Origin: Phaeodactylum tricornutum CCAP 1055/1
Lineage: Eukaryota > Bacillariophyta > Bacillariophyceae > Surirellales > Neidiaceae
NCBI RefSeq assembly: GCF_000150955.2
Contig: NC_011669.1
Coordinates: 320,434-384,433, forward strand
Direction: 5' to 3'
Length of the DNA: 64,000 nt
Below, piece by piece: positions 1 to 9,738 of the stretch (the stretch's first letter is position 1; each line of letters opens with the position of its first letter). The notes beneath the pieces are model-generated. The model saw only the letters and a list, made by a program, of their open reading frames with translations. It ran no database searches and was not told the origin of the DNA. Position numbers and translations under genes: made by a program.

Positions 1-1990
1 GTTCGAGACGCGATCGAATTGGACAAGTCTAATGGTAATTCCCTTTGGCAAGACGCAATCAAACTTGAAATCACAAGTCTCATTGATTTGGAGTGCTTTG
101 AATTCAAGCCAAGCGATTTTTCGCCGGGCAACGAATTTCAGAAGACTACCCTCATGACTGTGTTCAATGTCAAGCAAGATCTTCGTCGCAAGGCCAGATT
201 AGTTGCCGGCGGTCACCTTGTTCAATGTCAAGCAAGATCTTCGTCGCAAGGCCAGATTAGTTGCCGGCGGTCACCTTGTCGATGCGTTGGATCACGACAT
301 TTACTCTTCAACGGTCAAAGGCATTAGTGTGAAGTTACTCCATGTAATTGCGCACAAGGCCAACCTGAAGCAACTTTGCGGAGACGTGGCGAATGCTTAT
401 GTAAATGCCTACACGAACGAGAAGGTATATGCAAAGGCAGGACCCGAATTCGGCAGCGATCTTGTAGGCAGCATTGTTGTTATACGAAAAGCGCTGTACG
501 GCCTACGATCGAGCTCGGAACGTTGGCATGCACATTTTGCGGATACCCTACGTGCATTACAGTTCAAACAGAGTCGTTATGACAAGGATGTTTGGATCAG
601 ATTGGGCAACGAAAGCCTATTCTACGAATATGTTTGTACACATGTAGATGATTTTATGATTGTTTCTAAAACACCAGAAAAAATCATGGAAAGTATAAAA
701 GCGACTTATTCAGTTAAATCCGTCGGTCCTCCAGACTACTATCTTGGAAATGATTACAAGAAAGATCAAAAAGGCCGGTGGTGCATTGGATGCAAAAAGT
801 ATCTTGTCGAAGCAATCAAGTGAGTAGAAAATATTTTCGGGAGTTTGAAAAAATACTCGTGTCCGTCTGAGACAGGCGACCACCCGGAATTGGATTCTAC
901 ACCTTTGTTGAGCGACGACGAGCATTGAAAGTACCAAATGTTGATTGGAATCCTAGTCTGGGTCATGACTATTGGACGGATTGACGTCGCACACGCGACA
1001 TCTTCTCTTTCACGCTTCACTGCGTGCCCTCGAAAGGGACATTTGGAGCGACTTCTGAGGGTCTTTGGATATCTGAAGAAGCGACCAAATCGGCGAATTG
1101 TTGTAGATTCCCGAGATCCCATTTACGAAGGCGGAGAAGATCCGTTGTCCCAAGATTTCAAGAAAGAACTTGGCGATCAGTATCCTGGAGCTTTTGAAGA
1201 AATCGACGCAAACCTTCCCAAGCCGCTGATTGACGAAATCGAAATAACCGTGTTTGTCGACTCAGACCATGCCCACGACAAGGTCTCGAGGCGTTCCATA
1301 ACGGGTCTTTTGATTTTCGTCGGGCGTACCCCTGTGTTTTACACGAGTAAGCGACAGGGAGCTATTGAAACGTCGACATACGGTGCCGAATTCTGTGGAA
1401 TGAAAACCGCCGTCGAGGAGTTGATTGCAGTACGTTACATGCTTCGATGCCTGGGTGTAAAGGTCGAACATGCGAGTATGATATGTGGGGATAACCTTGG
1501 AGTTATCCAAAACTCCACTATATCAGAAAATCTATTGAAGAAAAAACACGTTGCGATCGCGTATCACAAGACGCGCGAAGCCGCGGCCGCCGGAATATGT
1601 CACCCTATCAAGACGGGTGGGGTCGACAACTTTGCAGACACGCTTACCAAGGCACAAACGATTAAAACGTTTTGCACGCTGGTTGGTGGGTTTATGTTTG
1701 GTTAATCCGGGCACGTGGCTACGGATGAAGAGGAGTGTTAGAATTGTGTGTGTAGCACAAAAGACACTTCGGCATGTCACCAGATGACGCAGACGGTGAG
1801 TGTGTCATCCGTCGCTACTTTCCTTTGTCTGTGCAACTATGGAAGCCACTCGTTGGTTCAAGTAACATGTAAAGGATAACTACTCTAAGAAATACTGCGG
1901 GAGCTCTTTTCCCACTTCTGGTTGGTAATCACCGATTGGAAAAGAGCATCTCGTAGGGCACTAACAGGCCAACGATTGTTCTAGGTATAA
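1..1990 (+). mobile_element. Ty1/copia (CoDi-type) retrotransposon fossil, 3' part
   Basis: The stretch encodes the C-terminal part of a copia polyprotein: reverse transcriptase at about 0.1-0.9 kb, including a YGLRSS block and a VDDF catalytic-type motif, then RNase H at about 1.2-1.7 kb, including SRRSITG and an Asp/Glu series. The order RT then RNase H at the 3' end is that of copia elements. The 5' part lies outside the window. A likely 3' LTR starts with TGTTA near 1736, just after the RNase H region, and may end near 1990; this end is a guess because no partner LTR is in view. The copy is broken, with a few interruptions, and looks moderately old. Confidence 0.85.
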
Positions 1991-2450
1991 CATACTTTTA
2001 TTATCACTGTTAAATGCTGCAAACGAAAAAAAATTTCGCGATTTCATACGGTATCTCCCATTAACAGGTAAAATGTGGATTTCTTTGTATGCTGCTTCAT
2101 CTCCTATAGAGTTCAAGATGATAGAGAAGAGTCACGTTCCGCAATGACTCCCTTTCGGATGTGCAGCCTTAAAGTAGACCCCATTTCGAACGGAGTGATT
2201 TTAGAGTTGGCTTCTGCATTCGTACTAACTGTAATGCATTTACAAAGAGGTATTGGCACATTTTCATGTACCCCGGAGAAAAAGCCACAATGCCCTCCCC
2301 TACGACTGCTACATCAAGCGGGTACAAGTTGTTATATTCTTGGTAGTTTCGTGCAGCATTACGCCTGTATTATTACACAACAACCATTGTGTCTTTCCTT
2401 CCTCCTTCACCATACTAAGAAACCGATTCTGTGCCCCCTGACATAGTCGA
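1991..2450. other. intergenic, nothing recognised
   Basis: AT-rich DNA between the copia fossil and the 3' end of the first HhH-like gene. A short open frame at 2075-2446 has no recognisable domain and no coding look. I see no RNA gene or repeat. Confidence 0.5.
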
Positions 2451-2999
2451 TTAATTCAGCTTTTGCATTTCGCGCTCCATCTTGCGTTCCTGGGAAGTCT
2501 TGGTATGCTCAAACTTGGAAGCTTCCACAATGGCTTCCGCACGCTTCGCAAATTTCCAGTCGGCCAAATCAGCAATAGTGTGGATGTGCATGGCCTTGAA
2601 AGATTCGTTAGCTTTATGAGTCAGCCCTTCGAGAGCAGATAAAGGGGCCTTTGCAATTTCCATTAGGCTCTTATGTTCCCATTCCTTATCGACAGCTTTA
2701 TCGATGTTCATCGCACTAGAAACGTCACGCTTACCTGCTTCTTCTGTTCCGGCTAAGACCACAAGAGCTCTAGCCAAGAGAAAAAACTTGTAGGTGGCAA
2801 GATCTTTAATAGTCTCACACCCTAGACCACTAAGAACATCTTCCGACATAGAGCCGATGCCTTCCATCTTAGTAAGGGGCGCATCCACGAGAGCGGAGAA
2901 GTGCGAACCTTCATCGGCTTTCATCAATAGCCCGTTGCAGTTCAAGGAATAGTCTTCCCAGCCGGTTTTTTGCTGCTTCGACGGAGGTTCTTCGGACAT
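2451..2999 (-). CDS. small two-repeat HhH-like protein, copy 1
   Basis: A 182-residue soluble protein with no signal peptide. It opens with an EPPSKQQKTGWEDY block and then carries two similar repeats, about residues 38-83 and 117-161. Each has the pattern AP..LEGL...(A)...F..M...TI.DLA..KF..(R)A.A(I/L), which looks like a helix-hairpin-helix or DUF4332-like fold (inference). The C-terminus is a charged helix (ERKMEREMQK). The start at 2999 is chosen because the paralogue at 3549-4142 shares the EPPSK block near its own N-terminus, and the upstream in-frame extension to 3140 has no counterpart there. A TTACAGTTAG element lies at 3100-3109, upstream of this start. Function is unknown; such modules often bind nucleic acid or protein. 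Confidence 0.75.
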   Translation of the reverse strand: MSEEPPSKQQKTGWEDYSLNCNGLLMKADEGSHFSALVDAPLTKMEGIGSMSEDVLSGLGCETIKDLATYKFFLLARALVVLAGTEEAGKRDVSSAMNIDKAVDKEWEHKSLMEIAKAPLSALEGLTHKANESFKAMHIHTIADLADWKFAKRAEAIVEASKFEHTKTSQERKMEREMQKLN

Positions 3000-3548
3000 A
3001 ATATCGATACTATCAATCAAATTGCAATCCGCACGAATGTAGCAATCTCGGTCCCGAGCGTAAAGAAGATAATGGGGGCGTGTCCGCTTGCTTTGTGACT
3101 TACAGTTAGCGTTTCGCGATCTTTGAAAGATCGCTTTCACGTTCTCCGTGTCGCAATCAAGTCAAACGAATCGTGAAATGCTGACGAAACGTGTAGCGCT
3201 CGAGCAGCTGGTATGAGAAAGTCGGGATCGGATCTTCTAACATTAACTAGTTTACTGTTAATCATTTTCCTTGCTCGCTTTTTGTTATTGACAGTAGACC
3301 CGTGTATCCGAATACCATAGGATACACATAGTATCGTCAGCGAGACATACTTCTAACATAATACACCGCCTCAAAGTCATTCGAAGCAACCATGTCCTTC
3401 CAACTATTCTCTCTTACACTGACGAGCTTAGGATGAATAACCACGATGACTTTGCCGTATCGTATTTTTGGAGCACGCAACCAGCATCGTATACCAATGA
3501 ATAAAATGAATACATTACTTGAGATATTACATAGTGGCTCCAAAATAT

Positions 3549-4142
3549 TTACTGCAGCTTCTGCAATTCGCGCTCCACGTTTCGTTCCTGGTCCGTCAGA
3601 ATATGCTCGTACTTCGCAGCTTGGACAATCGCTTCCGCCCGTTTGCAAAATGAAAACGCAGCCAGATCACGAACCGTTTCCATACCCATCGCAGAAAATG
3701 AATTGACAGCCTCTGGGCTTAAACCTTGCAAGGCATGGATCGGTGCTTCAACAATATCGCGAAATGATTTGTGCTCGTATCCTTTCACGACAGCCTTGTC
3801 AATGTTCATCGTGCTTGTCGGAGAACGTTGGCCAGGCTGTTCTCTTTCAGACAGAACCGTCAGAGCCCTGGCCAAATGGAAATACTTGTATTCTGCCAGG
3901 GCCTTGATAGTTTCACACCCCATTGCCTTGAGAATCAAGCCTGCATACTGACCAACACCTTCAAGGACTGTTACGGGAGCGTTGACGAGTGCTGCAAAGT
4001 GCATGTCTGCTTCCCTTGTATTCAAAAGACTGTTGCAGTTTAGTTCGTAGTTTTCCCATCCCGTCTTTCGCTGTTTGCTGGGGGGCTCATCGACAGCAGC
4101 CTGAGCGACAACCTTAAGGTCTTTTCCTTCTCTTTTCGTCAT
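3549..4142 (-). CDS. small two-repeat HhH-like protein, copy 2
   Basis: A 197-residue paralogue of the gene at 2451-2999, on the same strand and 549 bp upstream, so the pair is a tandem duplication. It shares the EPPSKQ(R/Q)KTGWE(N/D)Y opening, the central MNIDKAV block and the same C-terminal charged helix. The two repeats are clear (PVTVLEGVGQ...TIKALAEYKYF and PIHALQGLSP...TVRDLAAFSF). The N-terminus has about 16 extra residues (MTKREGKDLKVVAQAA). Overall identity with copy 1 is about half by eye, so the duplication is not recent and both copies are probably functional. No enzyme motif, signal peptide or membrane segment is visible. Function unknown. Confidence 0.75.
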   Translation of the reverse strand: MTKREGKDLKVVAQAAVDEPPSKQRKTGWENYELNCNSLLNTREADMHFAALVNAPVTVLEGVGQYAGLILKAMGCETIKALAEYKYFHLARALTVLSEREQPGQRSPTSTMNIDKAVVKGYEHKSFRDIVEAPIHALQGLSPEAVNSFSAMGMETVRDLAAFSFCKRAEAIVQAAKYEHILTDQERNVERELQKLQ

Positions 4143-4721
4143 TTTTGGGTATTCACTTTGTATGTTATGAAAGTGAAGTGTACTACATGATTGTGTTTCA
4201 ATTCACAGTCAAGTTTCCCTTCAATTAGAAGAGATTCGAAGAAGGCTAACAAATCTGTTCCTGGAATTCTTGCGGCGATGAAATGCCCAATCATTCAGCT
4301 TTTAAGAAGATATCAAGCTCGTCGATTCGAAGAGTTTCAAAAGGAGTCTATTGTCGTCGAAAAAAATGAGAAGCACATTTTCAGAGAAATATGTGATCAG
4401 TAAGTATTTGGTTTTTAATTTCAAACTCGGTTTGAATTTATTTTGCGGCGGACAATAATAAGCGTCCAGATGTATCTACCTACGGCTTGCTCTACAATCA
4501 GCAGAATTGCTTGACTGTAACTTGGATGTAAGGATTACTAGTAGAGGCCAGCGACTGCCAGCACCTGTGCTGAAAAAGAACGCCGAGGCGGAAGCAGTTT
4601 TCAAATAGATTCATCGAAGAAGATCGATTTATTTATTCCGGATCAACTTTAAGCGAAAAGTGGGATTCATGCAAGACATGGATAAGAAGGAACTAATTAC
4701 CGAACCCACCATTAGGTTCGA
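4143..4721. other. intergenic, nothing recognised
   Basis: This is the upstream region of HhH copy 2 and the 3' flank of the UIM gene. Open frames at 4191-4403 and 4660-4926 have no recognisable content and are left out. No repeat or RNA gene seen. Confidence 0.5.
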
Positions 4722-5618
4722 CTACAAAAGTCTGGAATCTTCAGTGCTGTGGCCGCAAGACGGCGGCGGCTTCTTGTTTGTCGTCTTACTCACTGCCAGA
4801 CGATATCTTTCGTTTGGGTCAGTTTTTCCCTGGTATGAAATCGAAGCTGACGGCGTGACAACTCCCGATGGGTGTTGCAAGGCACGACGTTCGTCGTCAG
4901 AGCGATCCGTAGCTTTCGAAAGATAGGAATTGCTAGACTCGGTTTCGGAGAATTTCTTACTTGCGCGAAGGGCTCTTTGGAAAAGCTCCTCTTCTGACAA
5001 ACCAAAATCATTTGTGGAATCGTGTTGGCTTTCGCTTACCTCTGACATACTCAATGCCATTGCGAGCTGTAATTCCTCGTCTTCCGTTGGTCTCGAAGGG
5101 GAATGGGTCGTATGATCGAAGCCAGCATTGCTCTCGGTCCTGAAATAAACCACTGGCTCGGCGTCACCTTGCGTCTCCGACATGCTTCTTTCAATAGCTC
5201 GCTGTAAATTCAAATCCTTGGACTCGTCCCGGTGCGATGACTTGTCCTTTCTTTTAAACCTCCCAAAGAGGCCCTTTTTCTTTTTAATAAGTTTCTCCGG
5301 CTCGCGTGCCTCTTCAGAAGGTATCATGTTCAAAGTCAACTGTAGCTCCTCCTTTTGTAGTTGGGCAAGCTTGCGCATTTCGGCACCAGCGTGGATAACG
5401 TTGCTAGCACCCGAGGGTTGTTCATCCCAAACTCGCTTGTGGGTGCGTGCGTTGCGAAAAAAGGAGCGTATCATCAATTTTAGTTCGCCCTGGTTCGTCA
5501 TGCCTTCACATACCGCTAGGCGCTCCTGCCAGACATCTCCGTCGGCAGGAGTAATGGATTCGGACACATGCCGCGATTGGCGGGGCTCATACGAGTTTTC
5601 CGATATCTTTGTTGCCAT
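4722..5618 (-). CDS. protein with three ubiquitin-interacting motifs
   Basis: A 298-residue, intronless, low-complexity protein. Two good ubiquitin-interacting motifs are visible, about residues 134-148 (LNLQRAIERSMSE) and 179-193 (EELQLAMALSMSE), with the acidic start, central Ala and Ser of the family. A third, weaker one lies near 207-222 (SEEELFQRALRASKK). Residues 40-100 (GELKLMIRSFFRNARTHKRVWDEQ) may be a small helical domain. A very basic Lys/Arg patch lies at about 110-127 (KKKKGLFGRFKRKDK) and could bind acidic lipids or serve as a nuclear signal. UIMs bind ubiquitin in endocytic sorting (epsin, Hrs) or in proteasome and DNA-repair factors; no ENTH or VHS domain is evident, so the pathway is open. 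Confidence 0.75.
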   Translation of the reverse strand: MATKISENSYEPRQSRHVSESITPADGDVWQERLAVCEGMTNQGELKLMIRSFFRNARTHKRVWDEQPSGASNVIHAGAEMRKLAQLQKEELQLTLNMIPSEEAREPEKLIKKKKGLFGRFKRKDKSSHRDESKDLNLQRAIERSMSETQGDAEPVVYFRTESNAGFDHTTHSPSRPTEDEELQLAMALSMSEVSESQHDSTNDFGLSEEELFQRALRASKKFSETESSNSYLSKATDRSDDERRALQHPSGVVTPSASISYQGKTDPNERYRLAVSKTTNKKPPPSCGHSTEDSRLL

Positions 5619-6272
5619 TGTATGCTACGGCGAACACGATTTTAGATCGGGAAGATTGGTGTAGCCTCCAGTACAGCCAGGGGAAAACAAATGGTGAGAT
5701 TGCAGATGATACAATACGCAATCGTCTGCAGCAAGACGCAACGAATACACAGATCGGAAGCAAGACTGCTGTGTAGGCAACCTTGTAGGACTGGTTGTCG
5801 AATTGGGTCACTACGTTGGACTTCTTGGGCAATTGGAGGGAGTCGTGTCCTTCGCCTCGCTGTGATCGTGCCAGCAATATTTCTGTATCGCCTTGCTAAC
5901 GAACCAGCAAGTACACGGGACCGACCAAGAAAATATCAATGCATGTGTTTGTGGCGATATATATTGAAGATTTTTGTCGTTTTTTAATTGATTTTACGCC
6001 CTGAAGACAACTGGAACGACATACTCACACTCTAATTGTGAATAGCTCCCAGTATTTACAGTTAGAGTGAAGCTACAACAGTCCTCACTGTCAGTCAAAG
6101 CGACCAATTTCATCTTTGTCAAAACACGTCGCCGTTGTCTTCGCAACTTGTGCGTTGTAAGCGGTATAGATGTGATCAAACCTTTGGGAGATCTAACCAG
6201 CAACAGCTGAACGTCAGCGTTCCGTTTCGTTCGCGACTCCTCGTTTACTCTTAAGTTGAAAACCCGTAGTCC
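5619..6272. other. divergent intergenic region
   Basis: It lies between the minus-strand UIM gene and the plus-strand PCD-like gene and so probably holds both promoters. A TTACAGTTAG decamer sits at 6056-6065, about 210 bp before the downstream start. No convincing coding sequence. Confidence 0.55.
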
Positions 6273-6976
6273 ATGTGCTCATCGGCACTAAAAATGTCGT
6301 TTCACACCAGGATTGTCACGTCCACCACCAATAGAAGGCTCCATCTGCTAGGGCTAAGGCGTGGTGAGGAATTACTTGGTATGGACAGTGGGTGGGAAAA
6401 TACGACAAAGCTTTTTCGGCATTTGCAATGTCGGATTCTTTCTTCACAAAGGACTTCAAGCCAACCGAATCCCCGATACGATCCCACTGCGAAGCGACCA
6501 AACAAGGTTTGCGATCCATACGGCCAAGGCGGAAAAGCCATGCCTCTGTCAGATATTCAGGCTTTTCAGGCGACCATAGACGATCAATGGAAAGTGACGG
6601 AAGACGGGACGGCTCTTGTCCGGGACTTTGTACACGCAGACTTTCTGACAGGCGCTCGTTTTGTGCAAAAGATTGCCGCCGTCTCTCAAATGAACAGCCA
6701 CTTTCCAATAATCGGACTACAAAGGTGTATTGTCAAAAAAAATTGGCAAGTGGTCACTCGTATTGAATGTAGTACAATGGTTTTGGGGGGCCTGTCGGCT
6801 CACGATTTCCATTTAGCTATGGTACGTGCACATCACCTCTCGTGGTGTATCGCGAGATGCAAATATGAACGGTAACGAATCTGACATTTTGAGATTGTTT
6901 ATGCTACTAGCTGATTGATGTTGAAACCGCGCGACCGGAGGTGCATGCTCTACTGGCGGCTGCGGACGACAAGTAA
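6273..6976 (+). CDS. pterin-4a-carbinolamine dehydratase-like protein (divergent), 2 exons
   Basis: Exons 6273-6821 and 6911-6976, joined across an 89-bp GTACGT..CTAG intron, give 204 residues. The splice restores the family ending: exon 1 stops at GLSAHDFHLAM and exon 2 continues LIDVETARPE, matching the GL(S/T)..D..LA..ID end of PCD (COG2154). PCD dehydrates 4a-hydroxytetrahydropterin in the aromatic amino-acid hydroxylase cycle. Residues 110-180 follow the fold, but the active-site His-His-Pro is His-Phe-Pro here (143-145), and spacing after it is longer, so catalysis is doubtful. Degenerate PCD-like proteins such as RAF2/acRAF act in Rubisco biogenesis, an alternative role. The N-terminal ~90 residues are basic; from the in-frame ATG at 6294 (A at -3, a better context) they resemble an organelle presequence. 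Confidence 0.75.
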
Positions 6977-7332
6977 TGAAGAGAGGACATTGTAGCATCT
7001 TAAAAGGTATCTATATGGACGTTGTGCTCTGCCAAAACACCTATCTGACAAAGGTAGCGCTCTTGCTTTATACGAAAACAGCACGTGTTACTGTTGGAAA
7101 ATGTAAAGATAGCCTGACATATGTTCCCCAATTGTGACATAGCTTTCGTGAATGAATATCAGAAGGCTTTTAAGATCGATCGTCGACGTGTCTCGGGCCG
7201 CTGGTTTTCCGTGTCAAATTTATGTCAGTCAACTCGAATCTCGTCTCCAACATCACGTGCTAACAGCGGATACAATTGCTTTTGTAGCGTCGAACATCAA
7301 GCGCTGCAATATAAACGCAAACAATTCGTTTG
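6977..7332. other. intergenic, probable ThiO promoter
   Basis: 356 bp between the PCD-like gene and ThiO. Small open frames here have no recognisable content. No repeat or RNA gene seen. Confidence 0.5.
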
Positions 7333-9699
7333 ATGGCGAGGATGAAGACGAAGTGTGTGGTATGGGTATCTAATGCCATTGTAGCCGCGTTGGCATTTCA
7401 GCCGTCCTATCAGAACCTTCCCCTTAGACCTGCGCAGCACCTGCGACTGACTACATCCGGATCTAGCGATGATGGTTTCAGCCAAGAAAACTCGGAGACC
7501 GGTATTTCTCTTTCTCTCCGAAACACGGGTACGAATGAATATACCAACCCCGTGAAGCAGCGAATGAGCTATCCTTCATCGAAACGCCAAAGGAAACAAC
7601 ACCGGGACATTGTGATCGTCGGCGGAGGTCTGGCAGGCTTGTCAGCAGCCCTGTACGTCTCGCAGATTGACCCGACACGACATGTAACTATTCTTGATAA
7701 GCAGGATCCGGAGTCACACCGTTCTAAAGATTCTACTGTTGCTAGCTACGCAGCGGCGGGCATGTTGGCCCCGAATTCAGAACGCTTACCAAAAGGTGAT
7801 TTACTTAATCTATGTTTGGAAAGCAGAAACATGTATGGAGACTTTTGCGACATGGTCGAGTCTTTGGCTCAAGAATCTGGAGAAGAAGGAATGAAATATT
7901 TGGCAACATCCTCACAGAGCGCTGACGGATTAGAACCCTGGAGTATTGGATACGTTGCTTCAGGTGGTTTCTTGGCTCCAGCATTTGCAGGTGATTCAGT
8001 CGCCACGTGGGCCCCACCAGATGACGGTGGGGCAGCAACATGGCTGGACGCTACCCAAGCACGAGAGCTAGAACCTAACCTGCACCCAGACGTTGTCGGC
8101 GCCTACTGGTTTCCCGAAGACGCTAGTGTCGATGCTCGGCGATTGACGAATTCTTTGCGGGCTGCCTGTGTAGCGGCAGGAGTCCAGATTCTGCACGGAC
8201 CCTCCAACGAAGTCACATCACTGGATCTCTCAGAAGGGATCTGCAAAGGTGTCCGGTTGCAAAGTGGACGTTATCTGAGTTGCAATTCGATTCTGGTCGC
8301 CAATGGTGCATGGATGCGCAATCTTTTACCGGTTCCTATTGAGCCACACAAAGGCCAATCCTTGTCGCTTCGCATGCCGAAAGATCGTCCGCCAATTCTT
8401 AAGCGCGTTCTCTTTGCCCAAGATTCATATATTGTACCGAAGGCAGACGGTCGCATTGTTGTCGGTGCGACTGTAGAAGCAGGAAGCTACGATCCTAACG
8501 TGACGCCTGGCGGTCTTTTGCACATTTTGACACACGCATTGCAGCTGGTACCCGCATTGAAAGACCTTCCCATTGAAGAAACATGGGCGGGACTTCGTCC
8601 AACCACGCCGGATAAAGGTCCAATATTGGGAAAAACACCGTGGGAAAACCTGTATTTGGCTGGAGGGTACTGGCGAAATGGTGTCTTGTTGGCTCCAAAA
8701 ACTGGAGAACTACTGGCTGCTCTCATGACCGGACAAGAAATTGACGAGCAGGATCAGGCGATGTTGGATGCGTTTGCTTGGGATCGCTTCACGAACAAGG
8801 ACGGTGGCGATCGCCTCTCAGCCAACGCAAGGTACGCCGCCTCGATGCACCCGATACATAGTCGAAAGTCTGGTGCTGGCGTCGCAGCCTCGGTTGGAAC
8901 GGAACTCGGAACTTACTCAAGCGCTCGTTCGGCGAAAGAAGAAAGACAACAAGATCGTAATTCATTGTGGAACGAAAATGGAGACGGAGACGTTGCTTTT
9001 GAGCGGGCAGCAACAATGGGACGGAACGACGGGGCGGCGTACTCTTTTGGAGACGATGAATCTCCGTATGAACGAAAATCCGTTTCACAGTCAACAGCAC
9101 AAACAACTCCTTCGTTTGAGGATCCCAAAAGTTCAAAGAGGTCACTGAAGGCTTCTGATACTGTGGATGCGTATACGGTAGGAGCGTCGGACGAGATTCA
9201 GGACTCTCATTCTGCGGAGACAAAGGCTTCCGATTTGACTGACATGTATGAAAAAATTAGGGCAAACAAGGCAAAGAAAACTACGACCTTAGGTGAAAGC
9301 GATGGCGACGAGGAGGTACGTCCCGATCCTGGCTTTCGAATATTTTATAAAGATCCAGAAACAGGTGAACGGCACGAAGTCCCTCCGTACACATCGCCCG
9401 GAGTGTTCCAGCAAAAACTGCATGCGAGGAAAAAGTCAGAGCGATCCGCGAACGGAACCAGGAATGATGTCCCAATCAGTGATGTTGTTGCACCTTCGCC
9501 AGCGGCGAATGGCAACAAGGAAGCGCAGCAATACAGCGAAACCACCTATGACGGTTACCAAGAGATTCAGTCGGCTAACTCACGACAAACTCGAGCAGAA
9601 GAATTAGAAGCGATGCGAATGGCACGACAGAGTAATCGTGTTGGCCAAGAAAGCATCAAAGAGTCGGATATTGGCGCCCAACCGATGGGCGACGAGTAG
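7333..9699 (+). CDS. thiO: plastid ThiO-type FAD glycine oxidase with long C-terminal extension
   Basis: A 788-residue intronless protein. ThiO oxidises glycine to the imine used by thiazole synthase ThiG in thiamine synthesis. The FAD site VIVGGGLAGLSAAL is near residue 95, and the C-terminal DAO signature ETWAGLRPTTPDKGPILG and AGGYWRNGVLLAPKTGE are intact, as in cyanobacterial ThiO. The start is the ATG at 7333 (the codon just before it is TTG). The first ~25 residues form a signal peptide ending ALAF, the Phe-based diatom plastid signature, so import into the plastid is likely. This fits ThiG and ThiS, which are plastid-encoded in diatoms (established knowledge). After about residue 490, roughly 300 residues of polar, charged sequence follow, with a more ordered patch (DPGFRIFYKDPETGERHEVPPYTS). 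This tail is not part of ThiO. Confidence 0.9.
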   Translation: MARMKTKCVVWVSNAIVAALAFQPSYQNLPLRPAQHLRLTTSGSSDDGFSQENSETGISLSLRNTGTNEYTNPVKQRMSYPSSKRQRKQHRDIVIVGGGLAGLSAALYVSQIDPTRHVTILDKQDPESHRSKDSTVASYAAAGMLAPNSERLPKGDLLNLCLESRNMYGDFCDMVESLAQESGEEGMKYLATSSQSADGLEPWSIGYVASGGFLAPAFAGDSVATWAPPDDGGAATWLDATQARELEPNLHPDVVGAYWFPEDASVDARRLTNSLRAACVAAGVQILHGPSNEVTSLDLSEGICKGVRLQSGRYLSCNSILVANGAWMRNLLPVPIEPHKGQSLSLRMPKDRPPILKRVLFAQDSYIVPKADGRIVVGATVEAGSYDPNVTPGGLLHILTHALQLVPALKDLPIEETWAGLRPTTPDKGPILGKTPWENLYLAGGYWRNGVLLAPKTGELLAALMTGQEIDEQDQAMLDAFAWDRFTNKDGGDRLSANARYAASMHPIHSRKSGAGVAASVGTELGTYSSARSAKEERQQDRNSLWNENGDGDVAFERAATMGRNDGAAYSFGDDESPYERKSVSQSTAQTTPSFEDPKSSKRSLKASDTVDAYTVGASDEIQDSHSAETKASDLTDMYEKIRANKAKKTTTLGESDGDEEVRPDPGFRIFYKDPETGERHEVPPYTSPGVFQQKLHARKKSERSANGTRNDVPISDVVAPSPAANGNKEAQQYSETTYDGYQEIQSANSRQTRAEELEAMRMARQSNRVGQESIKESDIGAQPMGDE

Positions 9700-9738
9700 A
9701 ACGCAGTGTATCTCACGTGGGAATGGTTCTGCATAAAC

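Noticed and set aside
4191-4403. 70-codon open frame
   Set aside because: Sequence looks random and the frame has no neighbour exon.
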